Assembly (NCBI GenBank): GCA_022478985.1
Contig: JAKSZP010009595.1
Span: 1 to 64,000, forward strand
From: Massospora cicadina
Taxonomy: Eukaryota > Entomophthoromycota > Entomophthoromycetes > Entomophthorales > Entomophthoraceae
Direction: 5' to 3'
Length of the DNA stretch: 64,000 bases
The position numbers and the translations under genes were made by a program. Positions within the stretch are counted from its first letter, which is position 1, and each line of letters opens with the position of its first letter. Positions 52,700-64,000 of the stretch are shown here, one piece after another. The notes under the pieces are model-generated. The model made no database searches. It saw only the letters and a list, made by a program, of their open reading frames with translations, and had not been told where the DNA came from.

Positions 52700-55600
52700 A
52701 TATAAGAAAACAAAAATACAAAAATAAAAAACACCCATGAGTTGGCAGAGCCACCTCCAGTTGCCTGCCATCACCGCCAGGATTTAGGAAGAGAGTGGAA
52801 TGTTAATGGAAGGTATAATGCCAAGAAAGAACATTAATGAAGAAAGGTTCTATAACCAGGAACCAAATGGGGAACCAGGAGGAAAATCAATCTTTGATAG
52901 TGTGGTAATAATGTTATAATAACCAGGTTTAAAAATGATCTAAGATCTGGTAGTGTAGCGATAGACTTCTTTACAAATTGTAGGAGCTGTGCCAGAGAAG
53001 GCATCCAGGATGATTGTGTGTATATTCCACAATGTTGTCGCCACAATTATGCACAGAGATAAAGAGGAATGATTTATTTCATGTTAATAGCGAAGATAAT
53101 CCTAAACAGTCAGAAATCCTGCCCGTTGTCCTGAAAAAAGAGATGCATAATTTCACGCCATATAGCTTTAGAAGGAAGTCATTATTCATGATGGTGTACT
53201 AGAACCCATTCTGGCTTCACACTGAACATGAAGATTGAGAGGCGTTGGACCGCTCATCAGTGCGGTATAACCTCTTCAAGCATCTCCAAACATGAGAATG
53301 AACCCTGTGCTGCGATATAGGATAATGAATGTACTGCTAAATCATCTTATTGGTGTGCAAATTGTAGGAAATTTCCAGTATATCAGGATAATCTACTTAA
53401 GCAATTGTAATTGGACGTCAAGGCATTATGTTTTAAATAACGTCTACATGTTCTTCTTGACTGTAAAGTATAGTGGGGCGACCCCTCTGGGTGGTATGAT
53501 CACTTATACAGATAATCCACTCTGTGCCCCACGTGGCTAAGAGCTTCGTTTGAAGTATACAGGGGCCCCATGGGGACATGCATTATAGGGGTGGGAAGAC
53601 AGATATCTGAGCAGAGATAATAGTAGTAATGAATGCAAAGGTAATAGCATCTGCAAAGTTGGACCTTACAGCGCGGGCCTAGTGCTGGGTGAGAAGTACT
53701 GGATTAGTTACCTGGGCAATCCAAGAGCCAAGTAAATGGCTAGCTTGGTCAACGTAGCTTATGAAGCCCATACCATCATTGTGCCTTAGACTAACAATAT
53801 TCAAGTTTCACAAGGACGTGGAGGCCTAAACAGAACCACCCCTGTAAGGATCATATAGCGTTAAAAAAGAATATGAAAAAGAGATATCCTGTGAAGAAAA
53901 ATTATGATGGACAGAAGTTAAATTAAAAACCACTACCCAGCTGGTCAGTCTAGTTTTCGGCCTCTCAGGGTTGCGATGCGCTTAGTCACTTTGTTAAGGA
54001 TGTGGTTCTCTATTACAATGATGGTTTAGCCTTCTCTCATAAGCCATACTCCCAGTAGTGGACAGGTCCCATGGCGACCATGAAAGCAAATGAAAGTTAA
54101 GAGAAAATATGTAGAAAGATCGCCTAGTAAAACAAACATAGGAACTGGAAGCTGGTGGATTCTACTGGAAAAAGGTAGAAGACGTCCATCAGGTCTGATA
54201 TCTGCCAAGAAGGATGATATCAGTTACTTTTGTGTATAGAGCTGTATTAATGACCATGGAGTACTCCTGGATGGTAAATTAAAGAATAAGAGCATCATGA
54301 TTGCTGGATACACTAACCACATATCTTTTAGTGAATGCCATCATCCTGACTGGTGCCTGACCATGCACATTGATACCAGCAGACAGGCATTTATATTGCA
54401 GATGATTGGGTCAAGGCTAAAATTGTACAGAAGGGCTTAAAGTGTATCCTGGGAGGAGCCCCTATTGTGATTAAACTAAATTAGTTAGGAGACCTGATTG
54501 CAGACTGCCATTGGGCAGATTCAGAAGGCAGCATCACTCAACTAATAATTTGAGCTGTGAGCTTGGCCTAGGGAAGCAATCCCTAAGATATGTCCATTAA
54601 CCCAGACATAAACCCTTTTGTTGGCCAAAGAAAACAAGCGCGCTAGTAGCAGGGGATTGTTAGACGTTGGCTACTGTCTAGATAATTCAATATATATCAG
54701 CTTTGGATGAAACAATAATGTTCAGTAGAGATCACATCAGAGACAACCTCACCAAGGCGCTTAGTCATAATTTTCAGAAGTTTGGTATCTGTGTTAAGTA
54801 GTAAGATAGGGTGCCAGGTAAGTAAATCCAACCTATCACCTTTTTTAAATAATGTTTCCATATAAGCCTCTTGGCATATAGGAAAAATACATATCCCCAA
54901 AAGACATTTATTCATAGAGGCTAAAATAAGGGAAGATATGCTAAAAAACTTGATAGTAGAAATTCATAAGGAATCTCATCAGTGCCTTGAATCTCCTGTG
55001 TGGCACACTGCAAACAGCATCCAAAAGTTTGTCCCACAAAATTAAATATAATAAATTGGGTATCATGAAAAGGTGCGGATATGTGCACAATTAAAAAGAT
55101 TTTTAATATCTTTAGGCTTGACAGGATCAGATTTGTACAACTCAGAGTAGAACCTGTGTACTTCAGGTGACACCTCAGCCAGCAACTCCACAATGGTAGT
55201 AAAGAACCCTAAACCTCCTTACAGGCTTTGTAGCCTTAGGGGAAGTAAAGGCAGTGGAAGAAGCAGGTAGAACATGTCTCCCTTACCATTGAATTTTTTG
55301 TGGTATACTGGACACTAAAGCGATGTTAGTGTTCTCTTACCTAGATATTTGTGTGGGTGGATACCTCAGCTCATTTGTGTCCCAAAGGAAAGCTGCTTTC
55401 TGCAGCAGGAACGTTACTCTCAATGTGATTAATTTCAGCCAAGGTGCGCTTAATGACAGCTGGGGAAGTGCTGGGTCACCACAATGATACCTGTTTGGTG
55501 TAGTTTGATTGTGTGCGTTTTAAATGGGACAAAGTGGTCAGAGGATCTTCACAGAAAAAGTCAAAATATTTTGTGACAGTGACACTGTATCAATCCAAGT

Positions 55601-55834
55601 ATGGAGTTCAGGTAGGGTATAATGTAAAAACAAAGCTTGCTTCATTTGGGCACATGTTTGGGTTTGCAAGATGGAGTAGTTGATACTAAAATAGGAAGGT
55701 ATTATAGAATTCAATTTTGGTAGTGGAAATATGAAAATTTGGGGAAAAAGTTAAGTGAGTAAGTATGAGGTCTTTTTAAGACATAGACATCAGCTGGTCA
55801 CTGCAAATATGAGGTGAGTCATGTTATGAGATAT
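52700..55834 (-). pseudogene. L2 ORF2: C-terminal region, RT and part of endonuclease
   Basis: The clearest part is 54697-54915: MNKCLLGICIFP, FKKGDRLDLLTWHPILLLNT and LGEVVSDVIS match the L1/L3 RT block FKKGDKLDLANWRPISLTNT. The FADD region near 54340 is out of frame. The C-terminal part (52830-54210) and the endonuclease end (55100-55830) can be followed only at nucleotide level. It preserves the empty site of half-LINE H4 at 55033-55095. Confidence 0.65.
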
Positions 55835-56050
55835 TAAAATTGGCGCTTAGGCGTCAGATTTCGAAGGCACAGGTTTTTATACTCAAAATATTAAGGTACT
55901 GTTTGAGTACAGTAACATTAGTAAACTTGCAAGAAGAACAAGTTTTAGTAAAAGGGACTTTTTCTTTCTCGTTGCAAACACTTTTGCAACCTATTTAATT
56001 CAAGACTCAATCTAGTTTAATAATCTCACAGAGGAGATTAGTCTGCGCCC

Positions 56051-57118
56051 ATGTCTGGGAGCAGTTGGGCAAGCAAGGCAAGAGGAGCAGGCGGAAGGCC
56101 CGCAGCCTCTAACGTTTGAAAACGCCCTGGAGAATCTGGCGGAATAGAAAAAAATCTCAAAAAACTGGCGGTCACAATTTCCCTGGAGATACTCGCGTGG
56201 CAAGCACGATGCAACCAGTACATCAACACGCCACACTCCCAGCCACTTTCGTCGGTGGAATTCAGAGTCCATGTGTATCTGGACATCCAAAAAACGGCTT
56301 TATGGGAAAAATTTTGTGAAGATGTACACAAAATTTTCCTGACTGTGGTATACATTGCACCTCACTCCATGTCATGCGGTTGGCTGGACCTAGGTTTCAA
56401 AAGCAAAATAGCAGCAGATGAGGCTGCAGCGGTGCGCATAGTGGTCAACCTCCCCAAAGGGCAATGGGTCATTGAAACCAAACACACCAGATGGACAAAA
56501 TCAAACCAAATTTTCCTCACGTTTGACTCTTTGCCTACTATGATAAAACGTGACATTTTGGAGCAACACCTGAAAGATGGTCTCGCTATATACAGCGAAA
56601 TACAATCTTTCTAAATGCAATGTTTCACGCTGATGCCACACCTGTTCACCGGCAAAGCCATCGCAGTTCTGACCCCAACTGAGGAGATCACAAAGGACCT
56701 AACCCAAATCCTGCACTCCACCTTTATTGACATCGCAGGGCATATCACCCACCCATTCCGGGTGACCATGGACAGCGCGCCCCCCATTTGCACCCACTGT
56801 GACGTGTTCAGCCATAAGGCGCATGCATGCCCCATCAAGGAGGGCGTCACATACCAAGAGCACCCCTCGGCGGCCATGGCCAGCGGAGAGGCGCACTACA
56901 AACCAACCACAAGCACCAAGGAGGCTTTCCCGTGGGGAGCACAAGGCTGCTACCTATTGGTAAAGCCCATCTCCCCGCAGGAGTGGAAGAAGGCCAAGCA
57001 GGCCCATAGGGCTGCGGCCAAGGAAGCAGCCAAGGCCACCACCACCATCCCACACTCACAACGCCAGGAGGACATGGAGACCTTCATGGCAGAAGTGACT
57101 CAGGAATCCATCACCTAA
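56051..57118 (+). pseudogene. L3 ORF1 (RNA-binding, CCHC)
   Basis: One continuous frame of 355 codons from ATG 56051 (MSGSSWASKARGAGG), broken only by TGA near 56117 and TAA at 56612-56614. N-terminal part: VHVYLDIQKTALWEKFCEDV and YIAPHSMSCGWLDLGF; then FLTFDSLPTM and LEQHLKDGLAIYSE; knuckle CTHCDVFSHKAHAC at about 56789-56830 (C-x2-C-x4-H-x4-C, intact); then an Ala/Lys-rich C-terminus (AHRAAAKEAAKATTTIP). It would coat LINE RNA. The half-LINE protein has a similar order of blocks and knuckle. Confidence 0.8.
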
Positions 57119-57469
57119 TAAGATTGGGAGGCCCATGCCGAGCAGGCCACTCAATCTGAGGATCCGATGGGAGATTCAATCTCACCCAATCTCTGCACCC
57201 AAGCTCCAGTTGAAACCAACTTGGGACCTATCCAAACTAAGAAATTTTTTTTGCCACACTTGACGGTGCACCAAACTTATCCGCACCACAAAAAATTTGT
57301 CCAACGTCGGGAAAACAAAAAGTGAAGGCCAAAGCCAACGCGACTCTTTCTGCAAAAATTAACAAAAACTCCAATAGCTTTGCTGCTAACACCCGCGATG
57401 CTGTGAAAGCCCATGGGGACCTTGAAGAGGCTGGTGGGCCCAGGGTCACCCCCTCACACCTAAGGTGCA

Positions 57470-58170
57470 ATGGGGGAAACCTTCACTCTAGGGACACTGA
57501 ATATCGCCAGACTCAAGGCCTTCCCATCCTGGGCTAGGAAACTGAGTTTTTTACAACACAATTTACCCGTAGATTTCCTGGCCATCCAGGAGTTCCACTG
57601 TCCATAAGGTTCTGAGGAAGCTTGGAAAACAATGCTCCTCCCATCCCTATCCTTTTGGTCAAAGCACTGTGGGGTGCTAATTCAGAAAAATAATTTTTTC
57701 AAATTCACATCCTCAGAAACATTCCCAAATGGCTGAGTGCTTGTCATCACCTTCTTGTGGGCTGACGTTGCGCACACAATCATCAACATCTACGCCCCAA
57801 ACAGTGCACACAAGCGTCAGGAATTTTTCTCGTTGGTCAAATCCCTCCTGCTACCCTCTGATTCTTTTCTAGTTGGTGACATGAACTGTTGGCTAACCTC
57901 ACCAACGGACCGGTGGCCACCCTCACCCCACGCCCCACAGGGTCACATAGAACTACGCGTTCTAAAAGCCACCCTTGGGTTAATAGATGCACTGCCACAA
58001 CATGCCCCACTGCTCGAAAACATGACGTGTCCCCACATCCACAATGGACAATTAAGGTCCATGACCTGCATCACCTTATTCTAATGCCGGTGAAATTCCA
58101 ACCCCACATCTCCCACTTCAAAACAACGAAAATGGAATTCTCCGACCACTGACTGGTCTCAATAACCTAC
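57470..58170 (+). pseudogene. L3 ORF2 endonuclease domain
   Basis: ATG 57470 (MGETFTLGTLNIARLKAF) opens ORF2. FLAIQEFHCP (catalytic Glu), TIINIYAPNSAHKRQEFFSL, FLVGDMNCWLTSPTDRWP (GDxN region) and KMEFSDH (catalytic Asp/His, about 58131-58151) give the complete motif order of an apurinic/apyrimidinic-type endonuclease, which nicks target DNA and leaves the primer for reverse transcription. Stops follow FHCP (TAA), the ETFPNG stretch and SDH. A frame change occurs near 58085. Confidence 0.8.
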
Positions 58171-59690
58171 CACCTACCTGTCACAGTTGCTAAGGCCCCA
58201 CATTGGTGCAAAATCTGCCCCCCCAAGCTCACGTCACCAGGATTTTCCACGTGGGTGGAAGAGGCAACTTCAGCAAAATCGTTTGTTGCACCGTTTTGCA
58301 TGGAACCCATTTTTCACATGGGCAACTTTCAAAAGGACACCATCCACCACTCTCGCCATCTCTCCTCAGATGCTCATGAGCCACATTGGCGGTTATATCG
58401 CGCGCGCTGGCAGAATTGGCCCACTTGGAGTCCAACATTCCAGCTACAGGATACAGCCCTGCATGGGGCCAGAAGTGAGCGGAGGCAGCCGCCCACCTCA
58501 ACGCACTTGAAAGGCAACACAAACATCAGGTTTGTGTCCAATACAGGGCCACAAGCATCACTAAAGGCGACAAGTGCACTGCATACTTCTTTAGAAAATT
58601 TTTTGCACCACACCAGAGCGTGGCCTGCAACCAGGTGCAAAGATCGGATAATTTCATTGTGGACACACTGGCCAAAGTGGCAATCAAAACGCAAAAATAT
58701 TACTCTGAGTTATACTGATCTGAACCAATTCAGCCGGCTGAAATGGCGGAATTTCTCAACTGAGCTCATATCTACACCATTTTCTGATACCCAGAAATAA
58801 TGAATTTAATTACTCCGAATGAATTATGGACAGCCATTCACAGTGCATTAAACCAAAAATGCCCAGGCCCAGATGGCATTCCATATGAGTTCTACAAAAT
58901 ATTCTAAATATATATCCCCATTGCTGCTAGCCTCACTTAACCAAAGCCTGTTGGAAACATGCCTCCTACCAGGAGGACATGAGGCCTTTAAAGTCACACT
59001 CTTCAAGAAAGGGGATAAGCTTGACTTAGCCAACTGGCGCCCCATTTCTCTAACAAACACAGACACCAAAATTTTAACAAAAATCATGGCTAACCATTTA
59101 GGGACTGTAGCATCTGCCACAATCTCCAAAGAACAATAAAGTTTCATCCCCAGAAGGTCGATTTGGGATAACGTGCACTCTGTGGCTAATGTATGTCAGT
59201 CCACAGCCTCTGGGGCACTGGTATTCTTGGACCAACAAAAGGCCTATGATAGAGTAAACTGGGAATACCTAAGGGCCTGCCTCCATCAATTCCGCCTACC
59301 CCCGCTTCAGAAACTGGGTGATGCTGATCACGGAATCTGCGACAATGGCAGTGCATGGCCAAGGCTTCCTAACGGAAGTAGTCCGCCCTCAAAGGGGCCT
59401 GCGACAAGGGACCCCTCAGCCCACTCTTATACAACTTCAGCCTTGACCCACTACTGCGAAATGTGAATGCCCAACTCATAGGGGTCCATGTGCCAGGCCA
59501 AACCCCAGTCAAGATGATGGCATTTGCAGATGATTGTGTGGTGGGGGTGTCTAATAACAAAGATGCACGCACGCTTGAAGCCCTCATACAGGAATATTTC
59601 TGGGTAAGCAACGTGGCACTGAACGCCTCCAAAACCGAAATCATCCTCCTTGGTCAGTTTCAGAACTGCTGGGCCCCAGCAATTAGTTCC
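58171..59690 (+). pseudogene. L3 ORF2 reverse transcriptase
   Basis: A linker to about 58800 is followed by ALNQKCPGPDGIPYEFYK (about 58848-58903), LFKKGDKLDLANWRPISLTN (58999-59060), SGALVFLDQQKAYDRVNWEY, RPQRGLRQGTP and MMAFADDCVVGVSNN with FADD at about 59520-59531, then VALNASKTEIILLG. These are LINE RT blocks 1-7 in order with both catalytic Asp kept. A one-base frame change after RQGTP and several stops disable it. The enzyme copies the LINE RNA, and probably half-LINE and SINE RNA, at the target nick. Confidence 0.85.
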
Positions 59691-60980
59691 CAACCCAGCC
59701 CATCTGCTCGCCCACGTCCATGCCTTAATAACTCAACAACACCGCTCCACTGGTGCTCCCCTTCATGCCACGTCCTACCATAGGACCGGTGCGCCATCTG
59801 GGCGCGTGGATGGAGGCAGGCGGATATGCGTCAGCAGTAATGGAGTGCCATATACTGGACAACGTGACAAAGTGAATCGCCTCTCTCAGAGCCCACCCTA
59901 CTACCCTCACTGGCAGGGTGGTTCTTGCCAACTCTATGCTCCTATCCAAAGTCTGGTTTGGAGCCCACGCAATCCCCTTCTCACCAAGCTTCTTCAAATC
60001 CCTGTATGCTTTGCTGCAAGGATGGCTCTGGTCAGGCCGCCCTCCACCAGTACGGCTAGAGATCATGTTTGGCCCTCATCATCAAGGTGGCATGGGCCTG
60101 CTTGACTTTAAAGCCCGTGCTGCCAAGATCCTGGGCACCTGGATCGAGGCCGTCACCACTCCTACACTCCCATCCCAACACTGGTCCCGCACAGCCCACT
60201 CCAACTTCGCCCGAGCCTTGGGCCTCAACAATCCATCAAACCCCCACTCCCTGATGAAATATCTCGCATCACACACATCGGCCACAGGTCCTCACGGGAC
60301 TAAAACCCACTACAAACGAATCCTACTCTCCATGCGAAGCGCAGAGTGGAAAATTCGTATTCTTGGACATACAACCCGAAGAGGCCGCCCTTCTCCTCAG
60401 TTCACACAAGAGGTACAGGGGCTACCCATCCATGATGGCGTGATCCCCATTCGACCCCATGTCCTATCCAGGGTGGACTACCTGGACATGATGGACATCC
60501 CTTATTCCACTGAGACCCAAAAGACTATCTGGAAATATGCACACCATCCTCTGTTGCAGCCTCAAGTCCGCTCCCATGTGTGGCGCTGCCTGAGGCGGGT
60601 GTATTGTACAGCTGAGCGCTCTAACGCTTTATACTCATCCTGTGTCGTGTGTGGCCAGTATGGAACGCTGTTCTACCGCCTGGAGAAGTGCCCCACCTCT
60701 AAAGTGATATGGCGCGAAGTCCAACGTCTGCTGGGCTAGGATCAAACGCATCCCTTCAGTCTGTCAAGAGATATGTTTGCTTCATCAATGGCCTCCCCCT
60801 TCTACCCTCCCTCCGCGCTCTGGTGGTAGCAATCGCCATGTGGACTATCCACACAATTGTCTTAGATGCCATCACAGGCTCCCCCCCCACCCTCCCAGAA
60901 GCTGTCCACAGATTCCGGTCTCATTTGGTGACCCACTTTCAAGCGTGGATGTTTGGATATCTCCCACCGCGTCGCTGACA
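59691..60980 (+). pseudogene. L3 ORF2 C-terminal region
   Basis: The long frame 59918-60739 reads MLLSKVWFGAHAIPFSPSFF, LEIMFGPHHQGGMGLLDFKA, then a putative zinc-binding motif CVVCGQYGTLFYRLEKC at about 60643-60691, where Arg stands at the usual His. The next frame to 60978 has MWTIHTIVLDAITG and VTHFQAWMFGYLPPRR, then a stop. The CCHC-like motif near the LINE C-terminus is known to matter for target-primed reverse transcription in other LINEs. Confidence 0.75.
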
Positions 60981-61189
60981 GCTGGTCTCCTCCTGGTTCC
61001 CGTTCTGGTTCATCAAATCAGACCCCTTCCTCCACACGTGCTCAATAGTGGCTACGGCCCCTTCACACGTTCCCTCCCCCTACCCATAAGTGGCGTTCCC
61101 GCTGGCAACAAGAGATAGCATCGCTTCTCTGGGGTGCCTCCCCTGGTAATAAGTTTATCTTTCCTGAATCATATTCGGAAGTGTCCATC

Positions 61190-61226
61190 CCATGGTCAGC
61201 CTTTCCCGCAATAAATTTAAATTTAA
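61190..61226 (+). promoter_or_regulatory. LINE 3' tail recognised across LINE, half-LINE and SINE
   Basis: CCCATGGTCAGCCTTTCCCG then CAATAAATTTAAATTTAA. Variants end H1 (1107), H2 (10910), H3 (32356), H4 (37339), H5 (48988), S1 (49350), L4 (46206), L1 and L2 (complement, near 33040 and 52680). A conserved tail is what a LINE with 3'-end specificity recognises on its RNA. Confidence 0.75.
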
Positions 61227-61924
61227 AACAAGTTTTAGTAAAAGGTGTCTTTATTATAAGATAAACAAAAACACTATTTCTATTGAGTACTGACAAATGA
61301 TCCACATCTCGTTTTCATTTCTGTTCTTTGTGCCAGGTTCTCGCTAGAAACTTAAGGAAAAATCCCTTCACACTTAGAATTCAGCTTAGATATCCCCTTC
61401 CACTAGCGTCCTATTGGTGCATTTCATATATAATGAGATTCACTCAAAAGCGGTAGACTAGTGAACTACTAAACAAAAATAGGCTATTTTAGTGAATGCC
61501 TAGGCTTAGTGATTTTTCATTGTAGTTGAGATCACCTTATTAGATTCAAGGTTCCGTTGGATGGTCATAGTAAAGATAGGATTCCTCATAACGCATTTTT
61601 ACACCTGCACAGGAGAAAAATAGACTTTAAGGAAAAAGGTAAATCTGAGCGGATATAAACGATGAAGCCAAAAGCTCAAGCAATTATTAGATTGAGGGAG
61701 TAGAGTTTGCACCGGCGTGGTTATGGGATTTGATCCGCCTTATTTATCAATCTATGGCGCTAGGCTGAAAGCACCAAAAGTAATTTAATCCAACTTTGGC
61801 GATTACCTATGAAATTGAGTGATGCACACTTAAGAATTCTTATGCCATCAAATCCTATTTCTATTTATCAATGGAATATAGTTATTAAATAAACATTGCA
61901 TTGAATGATGGTTTCTCAAACCAC

Positions 61925-63957
61925 TTGTAACAGGAGAGTTTTTGGGTACGGATGTCATAAAGTCCAAGGGTAGCCTTCAGGATGTGAAGTTCAAATGCCT
62001 TGTGGGGTTTCTACCATTATAGGCCATCAGATTATAGTTGGTTTTACCCAAAAATTCATGTCACCAACAATAAAGGTGTTAGAGGGAAGGGGAAGGAGAG
62101 CAAGTTCAGAAAAGAATTCCTAATAAACCTGTGCACAGGTGAGGCATAAATGCTGGAGTAGTGTGCACCTCATCTACCAAGAGAAAGTAATGGCCAGTAT
62201 GCAGCTGTTCAAGAAAGAAGTTTTAAAGTTGAAACTAAAATTGCGGTATGCATGTACTAGCACCACACAGTGCTGTGACCAAAAGGAAAGTTTAGTGAGA
62301 GCATGCTTACCCATGCCTCTCTTCCACTTGCAGACATTGGTTTTCTTGTATTTCCAGGATGTTAACAGGTGTATTTTGCAGGAAACTCAGTTTCTTGGCC
62401 CAGGATGGTAATGCATTGAGTCCTGCAATGTTCAATGTCCCTATTTCTACTGAGACTCTGGCACGCCTCAGGACAATTTGGAGTGCCCTCTCTAACCTAC
62501 CACAAACTCCATGGTCACCATGGCGTCCTTAGTACAAGTACCATATGGGTGAGCAGTGGCGGTACAGTTGTCAGCACCCTTCAAGGCTGGTGATTTGGCC
62601 CCCTACTTACCTTTGGCAGATCGTTATTTTTCATTGTGGTGCAATTGTGGTGCACCAGTAGCATTTTAATTATTTTTACTTGGTTTGATTGGAGAAAATT
62701 AGTCACATTCAAAGCACAGTTCTCATGTGAGGGTTTGAAAAGCCCTGGCTGTTGTAAATCAGTTCCCAAATAATATTGGCCAAGAGCTGGTGTTAGCGCA
62801 GCCTGACTGGCTGCCAGTGGCACCTGATTGTCTTATTGTGGATAAAACCCCATGTCTTCCTGAATCTGGTCTAGCAAGATGGAGATTTCCACCGAGGCCT
62901 TTATCTTGGCCATGGATTGATGGGCCTGTTTGGCCTGTTTGCGTTTTTTCAAGGAAACTGTATAAACTATCACATATTGAATAAATTTGCCCCATTGAAA
63001 GGATTCAGTAGCGTTATAAATGTGGCATGTTTTGAATTGGATTCATCCATTTTCTAAGAGCAGAACTCAGGTTCTCTCAACCCTCTTTGACTAAGCAAGC
63101 CTGTACCTTGTGTCCAAAATCAGGCAGTGGTTGCAGATGGGCGATGCACTAACCACTGTTGCCCAAATAATGTAGATCTCTTGCCTCAATAGTAAAGATA
63201 GCAAAATGGGGATTTTGGTGAAATTCTTTGACACATCCTGGGTTAGGGTAATTACTGCAATAGCATTTCTGATACTAAGGCTAGACATATAGGAGAATCT
63301 TTGCAAAAAACTATTTAATTTATCCATAAATTTATAGACCATCATTGAGGTTCTGTTCTACAACTTTGTGAGCCATAGCTGTCAGAAGGTAAATAAATGA
63401 GATAAAAACATTTTATGACTCTTTCCAATGTGTGAGCTTGGTCTCAACCACCCATTGACCCTTAAGGGTGGTTGACCACAATGTGCACCTGTGCAGTGTC
63501 ATCTGTTTCTTTGTCTGTTTTAACCTAAGGTCCACCCACCCATAGCGGATAGCATGAGTAATCACATAAACAGTTTTCAAGAACATTTTCAAAAGAGATT
63601 CTCTGACCTTTTTTTAGATGGTCTGGCAAATATGCCCCCAAGAAAACCAAAAGCTCACGTTCACCAAGGACAACAGTTGAGGGAGGGCAATATTTTAATA
63701 ACTGTTACCTTCAATTTGATTTTTTGAAAACCTGTTGGTGAAACACTTTAGATTTTAATGTTTTGCACCTGCTCTCCATTTTCCCAGGGCGTTTGTGTAC
63801 CTTGGTCGGTGCAGTTACCAGCCCTGTTATCTTCATCATATTTGACCAAGCTTTACTGTGATAAAATTTTCGCTCATCTTAACAATACATCATTATTAAA
63901 TTTACCTAATTTAATTGAACTTGAGTTACAACAGTTAAGCAATGGGAAAGAAAGGTT
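61925..63957 (-). pseudogene. L2 5' part: endonuclease start, ORF1, leader
   Basis: Nucleotide-level match to L1 38196-40186. The clearest stretches are around 62110-62200, 62340-62440 (GGAAACTCAGTTTCTTGGCCCAGG against AAAAACTCAGTTTCCTAGCCCAGG in L1) and the leader at 63785-63957. ORF1 text is decayed; no knuckle can be read. Confidence 0.6.
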
Positions 63958-64000
63958 TTATTCCATCATATTATGTGTGATTTTATTAAGAAGCTAAATA
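63958..64000. other. Right edge, nothing recognised
   Basis: The short remaining AT-rich sequence after the L2 leader holds no feature I can support. Confidence 0.5.

Larger units (their letters stand above)
55956..61226 (+). mobile_element. L3: nearly full-length plus-strand LINE with 19-bp target duplication
   Basis: AACAAGTTTTAGTAAAAGG at 55937-55955 and 61227-61245 is a perfect 19-bp duplication. The 5271-bp body has a short leader, ORF1 with a CCHC knuckle, ORF2 with endonuclease, RT and C-terminal region, and an A/T-rich tail after CCCATGGTCAGCCTTTCCCG. It is the best reference for the LINE family here. A modest number of stops and frameshifts. It lies inside an unknown insert in minus-strand L2. 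Confidence 0.9.
55835..61924. mobile_element. Unidentified insert in L2, itself carrying L3
   Basis: L1 shows no gap at the equivalent position, so about 785 bp (55835-55955 plus 61227-61924, counting one L3 duplication) were inserted into L2 before L3 arrived. No reading frame or clear terminal repeats. ATTGGCGCTTAGGCG near 55849 faintly recalls a primer-binding site, so an LTR fragment is possible. Confidence 0.4.
52650..63957 (-). mobile_element. L2: minus-strand LINE split by an insert holding L3
   Basis: The 3' part is 52650-55834 and the 5' part about 61925-63957. The tail complement reads TGGAAGTGTCTGTCCCCTGG near 52690. Both parts align with L1 in order: GTCTTTTTAAGACATAGACATCAGCTGG (about 55770) with L1 near 38108, and ATGTCATAAAGTCCAAGGGTAGCC (about 61951) with L1 near 38196. 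The 5' leader ends at about 63957 (GGGAAAGAAAGG, complement CTTTCTTTCCC). After removing the insert it is about 5.2 kb. More decayed than L1 and L3. Target duplications not found. Confidence 0.75.

Overview
This window looks like repeat-filled nuclear DNA of a filamentous fungus. I base that on AT-rich spacers, Ty3/gypsy elements with fungal-style reverse transcriptase and chromodomain remnants, and a LINE with an apurinic endonuclease, FADD-type reverse transcriptase and CCHC ORF1. A basidiomycete is my best guess, with low confidence. I see no cellular gene, rRNA or intact tRNA gene. All recognisable coding sequence belongs to mobile elements, almost all broken by stops and frameshifts.

Layout. 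1-1144: AT-rich leader and a 5'-truncated ORF1-only LINE derivative ('half-LINE', H1). 1667-2665: Helitron-like element with a 161-bp tandem array. 2675-11185: decayed Ty3 element G1, carrying a solo LTR of another family (4050-4911); its 3' LTR is split by half-LINE H2. 11186-23494: chromovirus G2, split by an unidentified 1.1-kb insert (12864-14004) and by the younger chromovirus G3 (14828-21206). 23495-46255: a plus-strand LINE (L4) split by LTR element G4 (about 23986-43506). G4 holds half-LINE H3, itself split by LTR element G5 (26591-32157, perfect CCCCT target duplication), and minus-strand LINE L1 (32996-40186), itself split by half-LINE H4. 46305-47085: minus-strand primer-binding site and probable LTR. 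47090-49030: half-LINE H5. 49050-49371: a tRNA-headed SINE. 49387-52010: AT-rich, nothing recognised. 52650-63957: minus-strand LINE L2, split by an unidentified insert that contains the nearly full-length plus-strand LINE L3 (55956-61226, 19-bp target duplications).

How the pieces relate. LINE, half-LINE and SINE share a 3' tail ending like CCCTGGTCAGCNTNCCTCANNTAAATAAA, so the LINE enzyme probably moved all three. Several LTR elements share one primer-binding motif, TGGTGCTCACTACAG. The G3 LTR encodes two small reading frames that stay open in a diverged solo LTR. Two identical 21-nt inserts (ACCATCTAGTACT plus eight A), each flanked by a perfect 15-nt direct repeat, sit near the 5' junctions of two LINE-mobilised elements; I consider these, the LTR-borne frames and the half-LINE family the most unusual signals here.

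All similarities were judged by eye between copies inside the window. No alignment or database search was run. Boundaries written with 'about' may be off by tens of bases.
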